DNA from: Eutrigla gurnardus | Lineage: Eukaryota > Chordata > Actinopteri > Perciformes > Triglidae | Direction of reading: 5' to 3' | Assembly: GCA_963514095.1 (NCBI GenBank) | Contig: OY741264.1 | Coordinates: 13,104,054 to 13,168,053 of the forward strand | Length of the DNA: 64,000 nt | In this document: in pieces, positions 1 through 9,589 of the stretch | Position numbering within the stretch: position 1 is the first letter of the stretch | How the letters are laid out: the number at the start of each line of letters is the position of its first letter | Notes under the pieces: model-generated | What the model was told of the DNA's origin: nothing | The model's database searches: none | What the model saw: the letters and a program-made list of their open reading frames with translations, nothing else | Program-made: the position numbers and the translations under genes

Positions 1-2
1 TC

Positions 3-125
3 GTGGTGGACATGCTGCGGAGGGTGGCACCACAGTTTAGGTCTGGTTCCATGGACAATCTCTACATGTTATTACGAGAAGACATAAAAAAGACTGAAGC
101 TTTAGCACAATCACAACCCACCTAA
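3..125 (+). CDS. C-terminal end of a second Harbinger-element protein (partial)
   Basis: An open frame enters from the window edge and stops at TAA 123-125, giving about 40 residues ending EALAQSQPT. It points towards the 3' end of the Harbinger transposase on the opposite strand, with AATAAA-type signals for both strands between them. PIF/Harbinger elements usually carry a second Myb/SANT-like gene, and this convergent arrangement fits that. The fragment holds no diagnostic motif, so the assignment rests on position only. It could instead be unrelated sequence. Confidence 0.3.
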   Translation: MVDMLRRVAPQFRSGSMDNLYMLLREDIKKTEALAQSQPT

Positions 126-536
126 ATATTCACATTTTGCAGCCATTTGCCATTATCACTTAATTGTCATTTACTGACAGGCATTTATGTTAATGACAGG
201 TAGTTCACTCCTGCAAAGCTTGGAATCATTGCCTTTTTGCACTTGTATATAGCTCATTGTGTTTGTAAATAGTTGTTGTCATATTTTATATTGTTTTTAT
301 TTAATTTCATTGTTTGCACCTTGTAACTTTTCACTTTTAGTACTTTTAACTTTTGACTCATTACACTTTAACTTTTAAACTAAACTTTAATACTTTTGCA
401 CCTTGTTTTATTTTATTGTTTGCACCTTGTTGCTTTTTGCACAAAGAAATAAAACACCAAGTTCAGAAAAATTGTGGATGTTTATTTACACAAGTTTATA
501 AGCATCACTGTTCAAGTGTGCCACGTGAGATGTTAG
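126..536. other. Shared 3' region of the Harbinger element
   Basis: AT-rich sequence with repeated 'ttttgcacttgt'-like words. On the minus strand, 505-536 encodes the last residues of the Harbinger transposase, ending at a TGA at 505-507 and followed by AATAAA around 480. On the plus strand AATAAA occurs near 447-452. This is best read as overlapping 3' ends of two convergent genes. The open frames over 353-930 on either strand look like chance. Confidence 0.45.
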
Positions 537-760
537 CTGTGTCCCAATTCAGGGTCTGCAGCCTTCGGAGGCTGCATTCGAAGGCCGCTTACGTCACAGA
601 GCTGCGCGAAGGCTGTCCCAATTCGTCTAAATTCGAAGGCTCCTCCAAATGCGGCCAACAAATGTGTCCTCCTTTCCCCCGTATTTGGAGGATGCACCGC
701 TACTATCCTTCGCGGCCTCCCATATCCCAAGATGCTTTGCGCGCCGCTGTTCAATCAACA

Positions 761-1428
761 ATGGCGGCGAAAGACGGCAGCAGCACCGGCACCGGCAGCA
801 GTGCCGAGTACCATATTTAAATGTAAGTAACGGGTTTTTGCTTAACGCCGGACGTTCAAGGGGCCTTAAAACACATTTGAGTGTTAAATGCGTGAAGTTA
901 ATAATGCTAATACGTGTAGCCACCAGAGTGTAGGGCCAGCTACGTGATGTAGCTTAGGCTGTTGATACGAGGAGCTCAGTTAACGTTAGCCTTTAAACGT
1001 AACGTAAGCCTAAAACCCTTCACTTTTAAATGTTGCAAGCTCCGATGGTAACTTATAGGGCTGGGAATCGATCCGAATTTCCTGGATCGATCCGATTCCG
1101 ATTCATAAGGTCACGATCCGATTCGATCCACGATTCGATCCGATTCGATATCGATCTATTTACAGACATAATGCAAATAAATACTGTCCCATAGACAAAA
1201 CAGCTCCATGTGTTTGTGATTGTATCCGTGTACGTGTAAGAGGGACACAGAGAGAGAAGAGTCAAGAATCATTCCATGGCAGAATTAAAACAATGACCAG
1301 AACTAAACAACAATGACCAAATAAAATATAAATAAATTAAAATTAAGTGGCCCTCTATATTAGAAAACTACAAGAACCCCTGTACCCAGTCTTTGACAAC
1401 CAGAGACTTGTGAAATGCCAAACAGGTT

Positions 1429-1464
<36 letters not shown>

Positions 1465-2359
1465 TTTCTCTTCGCTTGAACTCAAGTTTTGGTGGACGGT
1501 CCCTAGACCCGGACTGGCAGAGCGCAGCCGCTCAGTCCGGCTCCGCGCGTCAACACCGCCGCCGCATGAATGACGGCGCACTTGACCGACGCAGAGGAAA
1601 CACTTCGCCGCTTCACGGGAGCGGAGTCAGCGGAGCCTTCATTCCAGAAGGTGATTTTAGTGGTGCCGCTTCAGCCATCTCGCTAGCTTCAGCCATCTCG
1701 CTAGCTTAAGTTTCGGTTTCGTTTAGCCGGCACTCGCTTTTTATAGTGCGCCTTGCGCGTCAAAGTAAATAGTGCCTTTAGTCACCTGGAAAAGATCGAT
1801 CCAGACATTTTTGGATCGATATCGTGCTTTTTGAGCGTGAATCGATATCGGATCGCGGATCGATTTTTTGAACACAGCCCTAGTAACTTATATCTTATTG
1901 TAACCGTGGAGCTGTTAAGTTAATTTGTACTCGTAAGTTGTGTAGGCTACAGTTCGCTCCTCTCGCAGCTGAATATATAACGTTAACGATGGATTGTGAG
2001 CCCCGCTGTATTTCTAGGCTGTAAAACTGTAAACGTTTGGATTGAATACAGAGCTAACCTTAGGATCATTATTACTGTTAATATCGTTATTATATCGTAC
2101 AATCATTTTGCATGTTGACATAACAGGAAATGTGCTTTACATGTCGTTTTGTTGTAGAGAGCAAGGAGCAGACTGAGGATTTGATCAAACTCCGGGTCCG
2201 GGATGAGAACGACCACCTGTTGAGGCCAAGAACACAGGGCCACCGACAGCAGCAAGAAAGAGGAAAACAGATGACTTGCTGGATTTGATCAGGGAGGACA
2301 TGAAGTTACAGAGGAAGAGCGAGGAAAGGAGAAAGAGAGAGGATGGAGAGACCTTTTAG
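761..2359 (+). pseudogene. Myb/SANT-like transposon protein, deleted remnant
   Basis: First exon: ATG 761 in a GCGGCGAAAG context, about 19 codons, a stop at 818-820, then a GTAAGT donor at 823. Second exon: acceptor TTGTAG at 2152-2157, then a frame with KEQTEDLIKLRV, and after an internal loss the frame RKRKTDDLLDLIREDMKLQR, ending TAG 2357-2359. The EDLIKLR start and the basic helical tail resemble the Myb/SANT-like accessory protein of Harbinger-type elements in fish. The central DNA-binding part is missing and the first exon stops before its donor, so it is a relic. A hAT MITE (1056-1882) lies in its intron. Confidence 0.45.
1056..1882. mobile_element. hAT MITE with 8-bp target duplication
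   Basis: Termini TAGGGCTGGG... and ...ACAGCCCTA are inverted. The element is flanked on both sides by GTAACTTA (1048-1055 and 1883-1890), an exact 8-bp duplication as expected for hAT. Both ends are rich in GGATCGAT/ATCGATCC words. The interior holds a (GA)n run near 1434-1459 and a short tandem duplication near 1673-1707 (tcagccatctcgctagct twice). No transposase is encoded. The open frames here follow the simple repeat and are not genes. Confidence 0.9.
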
Positions 2360-2719
2360 TTTATTGGAGAGAATGGTTGAGAGGCGTTGAATTTTTTGGG
2401 GGGTGATGGATGTTTTTTTTTCTGTTCGATTAAGTTCTGTGTTGATTTGTAATTTAAATTGTTAATTAAAAATATTGTATTGTTCCATTTTCTTTTCCAA
2501 ATATTGTATATAGTTAAATTAAAATCCTATAACCTTGTAACATTATCTGTTCCATTTCTTATTTACAACTAAAGTCAACTTTTGAACTGCTTTTCAGTGA
2601 CAAGAAAATAATTTATTTTTTGTGTAATTAACAAATATTTACAAATTTACAATAACTATTGACAAGTGGGTGTTCTTAACATGTAGAACTATTTACAAAA
2701 GATCAGCAGAAATAATTAT

Positions 2720-2923
2720 TTACGGAGAACATATATACAGTATTGACTGATACCCTGGTGGTGCTGCTGGACTGGATGGGATGCTAAGGACCCTGGACTC
2801 TTCTGGCTCTGAGTGTGACATCATTTGGAAGGTGGGGGGTGTGGGATGCATGTCTCCACTGTCCACCACATTGTCCATCATCGGGGTTTGCAAGGCTGAT
2901 GCAATCGACGGATGCCATGTCAC
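2720..2923 (-). CDS. Possible terminal exon of an unrecognised transposon gene
   Basis: On the minus strand a 67-residue frame begins right after a plausible splice acceptor (TTTAAACATTTTAG) and ends with GYQSILYICSP before AATAAA-containing sequence. Upstream, about 3290-3430, another minus-strand stretch starts ATGATGGAGAG, carries a poly-A/TA/T expansion, and ends at a GTAACG donor. Together they could be a two-exon gene of the 537-3579 element. The residues are Ser/Pro-rich without a family motif. It could be chance. Confidence 0.25.
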   Translation of the reverse strand: MTWHPSIASALQTPMMDNVVDSGDMHPTPPTFQMMSHSEPEESRVLSIPSSPAAPPGYQSILYICSP

Positions 2924-2967
2924 TAAAATGTTTAAAAGAGAGGCAAGAATAAAATATTGAATTAAGT

Positions 2968-3128
2968 CAGGGTTATTTACAGGGTTCGTACAAATTTATA
3001 TTCAATTAAATCACTTTATAAGCCAAGCATTTAAACTAAAATTCAAGCACTTTTCAGACCTTGAAAAAAAGCATTAAAATTACAGCATTTTCAAAGATTT
3101 TACATTTTAAGCACCTGTACGAACCCTG
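2968..3128. mobile_element. 161-bp hAT-type MITE
   Basis: The ends are inverted (CAGGGTT...CAGGGTTCGTAC and GTACGAACCCTG). Flanks are AATTAAGT (2960-2967) and TATTAAGT (3129-3136), a 7-of-8 match to an 8-bp duplication. CAG...CTG ends with an 8-bp duplication are typical of hAT. The interior is AT-rich and non-coding. Confidence 0.75.
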
Positions 3129-3359
3129 TATTAAGTCTTATGGTTAAATGACATTATCCATGTCAATCTATACTTAATATGGCTTGTCACTTAGCAGTAT
3201 CATTTATTATCGGGTTATTAATTACCACGTACTAAGCTAGCTATGTATGAACATTAATATGGGTTAAAATAACGGCTTTAACGTTACCTCCCCACGGCTC
3301 TCTCCCAGCCGGAGATAAACAAGCCACCGGTGTCGCCGCAGCCGCCTCTCCTCTTGCTA

Positions 3360-3362
3360 AAA

Positions 3363-3396
<34 letters not shown>

Positions 3397-3411
3397 TATA
3401 TTTTTTTTTTA
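3360..3411. repeat. poly-A / (TA)n / poly-T run
   Basis: About 20 A, then TA repeats, then about 10 T, self-complementary overall. It interrupts the possible first exon of the minus-strand gene in this element. Confidence 0.9.
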
Positions 3412-3579
3412 AACTCTCCATCATGTTCGTCTGTATTTTTGTTTTGACCGGTGTTTTTCCCGGGCTTGGCCGGCAGAAGTGATGACGTCGTGACGCAATC
3501 AGGAAATGCTCCGTAGGTTAGACCGTCCCATTTACCGGCTGGGTCCTCCGAAGGCTGCAGACCCTGAATTGGGACACAG

Positions 3580-4972
3580 ACAATGTCTGTGCCTGCCATG
3601 GCACAGTTCCTTCTTGCGACAGAAAGAATTTCGTCAAGGCCTCCCGTACACCCAATGCAGCTGGGCCAGAATGGCGACTGGTCATCTCTTGACGATTTAC
3701 GGGTGTCAGGTTTGAATCTCCATCCACCTCCCTGTGCCACTCACCAGGCTGTACAATTCCGCCAGATTCTGTGTCTGTAAATTGGGGTGGTGCATAGCGG
3801 CTTTCTGGTGCATTCGCTGCGTCTGTGTAGGACAGGTAGTTATGAAGCACAACACACGCCTTGGTGACATCCACAGCCTTGTCAGGTCGGAACTCAATCA
3901 CCCGGCCCAGAATTCGCCACCGTGCTGCCATGATTCCAAAGGCGTTTTCAATGACCCATCTGGCTCTGGAGAGGCGGTAATTGAAGGTCTTCTTTTCTAT
4001 TCCCAATTGTCTCCCTATTAAAACAAATATTGCAAGTTAGTAACATGATTGTACCACATTTTAATATACGAAAAGAGAAAATGCAGCACACTCACATACA
4101 TGAGTTGTTATGGTTTTAATGGACAATGTAAAGTGTGTGGAGTATAGTGTGTTACATACCTCCATAGGGGCGCATGATATTGTTGTGCAGAGGGAAAGCA
4201 GCATCAGCGACGATCAGGTGTGGGGCCTTGGTCATGGTGCCAGGAAAAACAGCTGGCGGGGGCAGATTCAGTGTTTGTTTGAGCAACATTTCTCCAAATG
4301 TGCTGCGCTGGAAAATACCACCATCGCTCTCCCGTCCGTACCCTCCAACGTCCACCATGGTGAAGCGATATCTTGCATCACAAGTAGCCATGAGGACGAT
4401 GGAGTGAGTTCCTTTGTAGTTGAAGAAATCACTCCCGGCATTCGGCGGTGCCTTGATGGTGACATGCTTTCCGCTAAACTCCCAACACAATTTGGAAAGT
4501 TCCAGAGGTGCCAAAAATCACCAGCAATAGCTTCCCACTGGCTAGTAGTAGGACAGGGCAGGAATTCTGGCTGCAATGCCTCCCACAACGCTTTGCACAC
4601 CTCGGACAGATTGCCGGACACCGTGCAGGAAGCCAAAATCCTCAGCGTCACGGCCAGTCTTTCAGCGGCATCCACGGGCATGTTGTGTGTGCTCTGATGG
4701 TGTATGAAGGGCTGCACACGCCGAAGTAGGTCGTCAAACCTTTCCGCCGACATTCGGAAATATCTGAAGTGTGTCTCTGGGTCCAGATCTCGCATTGGTC
4801 GGACAAGAGTCACATATTCGCCTGTCCTCTGCCTCGGCACGTTTAAAGGACGTACAGACCACCTCCGCTGTTGTCTCCTTTATCGTGCCCTTATTTGCAA
4901 TAGAAGTATTTCTTCCTCGGCTTTGATAATTTCGATCTCCAATGCCAGCAGTCTCTCTGTATCGGTCTTCAT
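3580..4972 (-). pseudogene. PIF/Harbinger transposase (HARBI1-like), inactivated
   Basis: DDE transposase (DDE_Tnp_4 type) that would cut and insert its own element. Exon 1 runs from ATG 4972 to a GTATGT donor at 4159; exon 2 starts at 4014 after a TTTAATAG acceptor. The N-terminal helical segment is MKTDTERLLALEIEIIKAEE; then come VRPMRDLDPETHFRYFRMS, WEAIAGDFWHLWNFPNCVGS, NAGSDFFNYKGTHSIVLMA, VADAAFPL and RARWVIENAFGIMAARWRIL. Defects: an in-frame TAA at 4880-4882, a frameshift near 4460 just after NCVGS, and SGKHV where the family has DGxHV, so the first catalytic Asp is lost. The last residues lie at 505-536, cut off by the 537-3579 element. The family call is firm; activity is ruled out. 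Confidence 0.9.
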
Positions 4973-5211
4973 CGTTCACTGTGACTAGGAGAAAGCCGGA
5001 AGGTAAACAAATAGGCTATCGAGGCTAACGACGATATACGTCACAAAAGTCTCGGTCGGTCGGTCAGGCTTTACAAAAAACCATAGCGCCCTCTACCTGT
5101 GTGGTGTTGAATTGCATTTCGACATGTAAACCCAACGCAGAACCATCACGGTCTCCAAGCAACTGCGTGGCCGTTGCGTGATCACTACGCGAAAGCATAA
5201 TCAGGCCTTTA
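4973..5211. other. 5' flank and probable right terminus of the Harbinger element
   Basis: Non-coding sequence upstream of the transposase start. It ends ...GCATAATCAGGCC followed by TTTA, so the terminus read outward-in is GGCCTGATTATGC, like Harbinger ends, with TTA as the probable 3-bp target. The L2 reading frame begins immediately after, consistent with insertion into that L2 copy. The partner terminus is outside the window. Confidence 0.4.
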
Positions 5212-6060
5212 CTCATCTAGTAGAACCCTACGTGTTAGTTTTAATAACTCTTTGTCAGATTCCTCTACGGTTACCGCTGGTGTGCCCCAGGGTTCTGTAC
5301 GGGGCCCTCTGTTGTTTTGTATTTACATGCTCCGCCTAGGTAGGATAATTGCAGATTTTGGTATTAAGTTCCATTTCTATGCTGATGACACACAGCTATA
5401 CATCCCACTGCACCCTAATGACCCCTCTCAAATACAAAATCTGGAAACATGTGTAAGCCGAATCAAGAGCTGGATGACTTATAACTTTCTCTTGCTTAAC
5501 ACTGCTAAGACTGATTTGCTGCTGATTAAGCCTAATAACTATAAGCACTTTTCTGAGAGTTTCTGTCTTAACATTGATGGTTGCTCAATCCCTGAAAGCA
5601 CGCACATTAGAAACTTTGGCTCAACCCTGACTTCAAGGACATCACAGGGACAGCCTTCTGTCAGCGTAATATTGCCAAAATCCGTCCTGCTCTATCCCGG
5701 CAAAGCGCTGAGGTGGTTCTCCATGCCCTTGTGACCTCCCGCCTTGATTACTGTAATGTCCTTTTTTCGGGCCTTCCCATTTGTTCTACCAGGAGTCTTC
5801 AGCTTGTGCAAAATTCAGCAGCCAGACTATTAACAAAAACAAGTTGATTCTGCCACATAACTCCTGTTCTGGCATCATTGCATTGGCTGCCCATTCAGGC
5901 TAGAGCTGAAGCTTTTAAAGTTCTTCTTTTAACTTTTAAGGCCTTAAATGGACTTGCTCCATCGTATTTAACTGAACTGCTCTCTCCCTACATTCCGCCA
6001 CGTCCTCTTCGTTCCCTTAGCTCAAACCTCCTTGTCATCCCCTCAACCAATAAGGGTTAA
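5212..6060 (+). pseudogene. L2-clade LINE reverse transcriptase, fragment
   Basis: Reverse transcriptase of a non-LTR retrotransposon, broken at both ends. Visible motifs: SSRTLRVSFNN, GVPQGSVRGPLLFCIYM (RT motif), FYADDTQLY (catalytic YADD), KSWMTYNFLLLNTAKTD, then after a frame change HALVTSRLDYCN, LQLVQNSAARLLTKT, LASLHWLPIQARAEAFKVLL and FKALNGLAPSYL, which are L2 C-terminal signatures. The frame changes near 5650-5700 and a TGA occurs near 5845. The 3' end is lost after NLLVIPSTNKG. Confidence 0.88.
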
Positions 6061-6156
6061 ACACAATAAAAAACAGCTCAGCAGGACATTTGATGTTCCG
6101 AGAGAAAGGAACATTATATGAGATACAAATAAGAATTGTAAGGTAACACATTTCTT

Positions 6157-7247
6157 CTACACCACCTTGCCCTGAACCAACCCACAGTCAAGTTCCAATT
6201 TATGCAATGGAACAGGCAACACAGTTAAACCCATTCCCTTCATCAGAATGTAATGCCCCGTATCACTTTCCTGAGAAAAAGGCAGTGCAGAACTCACAAT
6301 GAACGAATCAAAAGCTCCAATATCTCTCAAGATTTTCACTGGTACCTTGAGACCACTCCTCACTAGTGACACATGGCCGTCTGACACAAAAGCTGAGAAT
6401 TCAGACTGCTCCAGGCCCCACCTTTTCATATGAGGAAATGACATGGGGCGAACTGCTCTTTCTGACTGAAGCAGCAAGTGCGACAGGCTTGGCATGAACA
6501 CTACCAAACTCACTTTTAGCCCTGGACTTAACAGGGCATTCAGCTTTCCAATGCCCCCTGCCCTTGCAGTAGTGACATAATTAATTCGGGTCAAACTGCA
6601 TCTGACCCCAGGTATCCCGTTCTGACCTACCCAGGCTAGTACTAGCTCCTCCCTCCCACCGTTCACCTGCTGGACGAAAGTTACGACCATCCCCATTGTA
6701 CCGAGCATCATCCCAAGTCCTGGACTCGCGGCCACAACGATGCGTCAACACATACTCATCAGCCAGTGTGGCTGCCTCGATAGCTGTCTTCACTTTCTGT
6801 TCATTTATGTAAGTTGCAATGTGACTGGGAACACAGTTCTTAAATTGCTCCAAAACTATCAAGTCACACAAAGCCTCATACGTATGAACCCCCAGTGAAG
6901 TACACAAATGATTAAACTGAGTTATTAACTCCCTGGAAAACTCCATATGCGTCTGCTTAACCGACTTCTCCCAAGACCTAAATCTCTGACGATATGCCTC
7001 AGGCACCAACTCATAAGCCTTTAATACGGCAGCCTTGACGGACACATAAAGCTTGCTTTCAACATCACTAAGTACAGAATAGGCCTCCTGCGCCTTGCCC
7101 GTCAAAACACACTGCAACAATAACGTGCGCTCAACGTCAGACCAACCTCTGCTTTCGGCCACTCTCAAGAAAAAGGTGTCCGGATCTCGCTCACAAAATT
7201 GAGGAACCAAACGCAGACTCTTGGTAACATTTTTCTTTGAATCTGTG
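6157..7247 (-). pseudogene. Gmr1-like gag (C-terminal part) and protease start
   Basis: Minus-strand continuation of the gag begun at 9382. The capsid region reads LQCVLTGKAQEAYSVLSD, KAAVLKAYELVPEAYRQRFR and THMEFSRELITQF, the SCAN-like block known from Gmr1-type gags. An in-frame TAA near 6579-6583 falls just before a CCHC knuckle (C-x2-C-x4-H-x4-C, CHYCKGRGHWKAEC). In a shifted frame a protease-like stretch carries D-I-G-A near 6300, in place of the usual D-S/T-G. Integrase and RT do not follow: the element is truncated at about 6157. It is dead as it stands. Its LTR and primer site lie at 11913-12310. Confidence 0.85.
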
Positions 7248-8985
7248 TCAGCATCTGAGGTGTGTAGAGCCCTAACTATCTTGGATGCTAAAAAAGCAGC
7301 TGGTCCTGACAAATTGGACCCTATCTTCCTGAAGTTGGCTGCAAATTGTATAGCTGAGCCCTTGACACACATTTTCAATCTTAGTCTCAGCAACAATACA
7401 CTCCCAAAAGTTTGGAAATCTGCCTTTGTCCTTCCCCTGTTAAAAGGGGGTGACCCTTCCGACGTGAATAATTACAGGCCTATTTCAAAATTATGCATTG
7501 TTGCAAAAATATTAGAAAATAAAAGAATCAGCGAACAATTAAAAGATTTTTTAGACTCTAACAGCATTTTAAATAACTTCCAATCTGGCTTTAGGAAGCA
7601 ACACAGTACAGTCACTGCTGCCCTGAAAGTTTTTAATTATGTAATTGAAGCGCTTGATCTTAAAAAAGTATGTGTCGCCCTCTTTATCGATCTCTCTAAA
7701 GCTTTCGACACAGTTGATCACAAGATATTTATCAGAATCTTGAAGAAAATTGGCATTTCTAACCAGGCATCCACCTGGTTTGCTAATTACTTGTCCAACA
7801 GGACTCAATCAGTCCAGTTAGCCAATGTCACATCATCCTCACTCGAGATCAGTAAAGGTGTGCCTCAGGGATCGGTCCTAGGACCTATTTTATTTTCTAT
7901 TTATATGAATGATCTCTGTGTCAATATGTCCAATGCTGCGTATCACTTTTATGCTGACGACACTGTCATTTATTGTTGTGCGTCCTCTGTTGTGCATGCT
8001 TTTGACCTGCTACAGTCTGCTTTCAACGTTGTACAGGCCCGACTGCAAAGTCTCAAACTGGTTTTAAATACCAGCAAATCAAAAATAATGGTTTTCTCAA
8101 AAGGTCCTTACTCAATTGAAAATATATCCTCTGTAAAAACTGCGCAAGGAAATCCAATCGAGGTCGTTACTAATTATAAATATTTAGGTCTCCTTCTAGA
8201 TACGGAGCTCTCTTTTAAATTGCATATTGAAAACTTGGTAAAAAAACTCAGACTAAAGCTTGGTTTCTTTTACAGAAATCGCATGTGTTTCTCTCTGCGT
8301 GTGCGTAAATTGCTTGTGTCGTCAGTTAGTTGACTATGGAGATGTGTTGTACATGTGTGCTTCGTCCAAAAGCCTAGCAGCTTTGGACACTGTATATCAC
8401 AGTGCATTGAAGTTTTTCACTGGTTGTGGTCACCTCACACATCACTGTCAGCTCTATTTAAAGTCTGGGTGGCCATCTCTGAGCACCCGAAGAGAAACTC
8501 ACTGGCTGCTAATGGTCTACAAGGCTCTTCTCGGTATGGTTCCGTCGTATCTATGTTCACTCCTCCGTAGAGTAGAAAATCGGTACACCTTAAGGTCCAG
8601 TGATATTTACTGTTTGATTACTCCACGAGTGCGGACTGAACAGGGAAAAAAGCATTTAGTTTCGCCGCCCCATCAACATGGAACAATCTCCAGGCTGATC
8701 TGAAAATGTCTGAACTTTGATGTTTTCCGTCGCTTCCTAAAGGGCCGACAACACAAATCAATTGAGCGATGCCTCTGCTGACTATTCTTGCACTATTCTT
8801 ATTTTAACCTCTATTGTACTATGGCCCTATTTATTATATTGTAATACTGTAATGTATTTTATTTTATGGAAATGTTGACGACGTGTGCTGCTGTCCTCCT
8901 GGCCAGGTCGCCCTTGAAAATGAGATCTCGATCTCAACGGGTCCTTTTACCTGGTTAAATAAAGGCTTAATAAAATAATAATAAA
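7248..8985 (+). mobile_element. CR1/L2-group LINE inserted into Gmr1-like gag
   Basis: 5'-truncated LINE. Its frame opens at SEVCRALTILDAKKAAGPD and carries NNYRPISKL, LFIDLSKAFDTVDHKI, GVPQGSVLGPILFSIYM and FYADDTVIY (catalytic YADD). The frame breaks near 8330 and continues as VDYGDVLYM, YHSALKFFTG, WPSLSTRRETHWLLMVYKAL and PSYLCSLL. The 3' end has the conserved tail CTCAACGGGTCCTTTTACC, then GGTTAAATAAAGGC and an (AATAA)-like end near 8975. On both sides the minus-strand gag frame resumes, proving insertion. A possible short target repeat is CATC. I would place it near Rex1/L2; the exact clade is uncertain. Confidence 0.85.
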
Positions 8986-9382
8986 ACATCAAAAGCACCT
9001 AAGGGCCCAGGAGAACCAGAGACCTGCCCTACGTTACCCACATTAGCCAAACTTAACTTGCGCCCTTCATGTTCAAGTTTTTTTATTTCTACTTGCAACA
9101 TTAACAATTCTTTGCGCTGCTCAAAAGTCAACCCAGTATTCAACCCAACTTCAGAAACCGAAATGTCAGCCGTGTGTAATCCAGCACCACAATCATGTAA
9201 TTTAGGCTGGAGAACACTGGTTTCCCACAAATTCTCCTTTAAAATGTTCTTCACATTCTCCTTTAACCGCCTATCACCGACATCCATCTTAAAATGTTCA
9301 GCGATCTTTACCAATTGCTCCCGCGAACAACCCTCCAATAACTCTTCTGACGGAGCTCTCAAAAATCCTCCAGAGTAGTCAT
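8986..9382 (-). pseudogene. Gmr1-like gag, N-terminal part
   Basis: Minus strand from ATG 9382 (MTTLEDF...). A one-base shift within a T run near 9360 separates this start from the main frame LRAPSEELLEGCSREQL, VKIAEHFKMDVGDRRLKENV and EQRKELLMLQVEIKKLEHEG. This parallels the N-terminus of the second Gmr1-like gag at 62924 (QCTKDQLLLIAEKYEIEILD). Both have a short helical N-domain followed by a charged coiled coil. The frame is cut by the LINE at 8985 and resumes at 7247. Confidence 0.8.
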
Positions 9383-9589
9383 AACTGAGGGAACAAAGAT
9401 TAACTCTACTTGTCAGAACACACACAAAACTGACAACACACAAGCAACAGAGCTCAAACAGCCCATACACAGACAAACACCAAATACAGGCCACAGCCCC
9501 GTCCCTCTAACTGCCTAACAATCAATATCTCAAACAAAAAAGTTGGATCACCACCCTGTTCAGGCAAAAGTAACACAGCAATGATGGCA
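9383..9589 (-). other. gag leader of the Gmr1-like element
   Basis: Non-coding DNA between the gag start and the L2 LINE insertion. The exact L2 boundary is not clear between about 9520 and 9592. It probably belongs to the 5' UTR that continues at 11357. Confidence 0.45.

Larger units (their letters stand above)
537..3579. mobile_element. Non-autonomous DNA transposon with 35-bp perfect TIRs
   Basis: The 35 bases at 537-571 (ctgtgtcccaattcagggtc...) recur as an exact inverted copy at 3545-3579, bounding a 3.04-kb element. It sits in the last few codons of the Harbinger transposase: the minus-strand frame runs into the right TIR at 3580 and resumes left of 537. I could not find a clear target-site duplication. 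Inside are a SANT-like protein remnant (761-822 and 2158-2359), a possible minus-strand gene (2720-2923 and about 3290-3430) and two MITEs. The two-gene layout suggests a PIF/Harbinger or ISL2EU-type element lacking its transposase. The superfamily is not proven. Confidence 0.75.

Noticed and set aside
353..933. Plus- and minus-strand frames around 353-933
   Set aside because: They cross the transposon boundary at 537 and have no motif; only the short exon at 761 is plausible.
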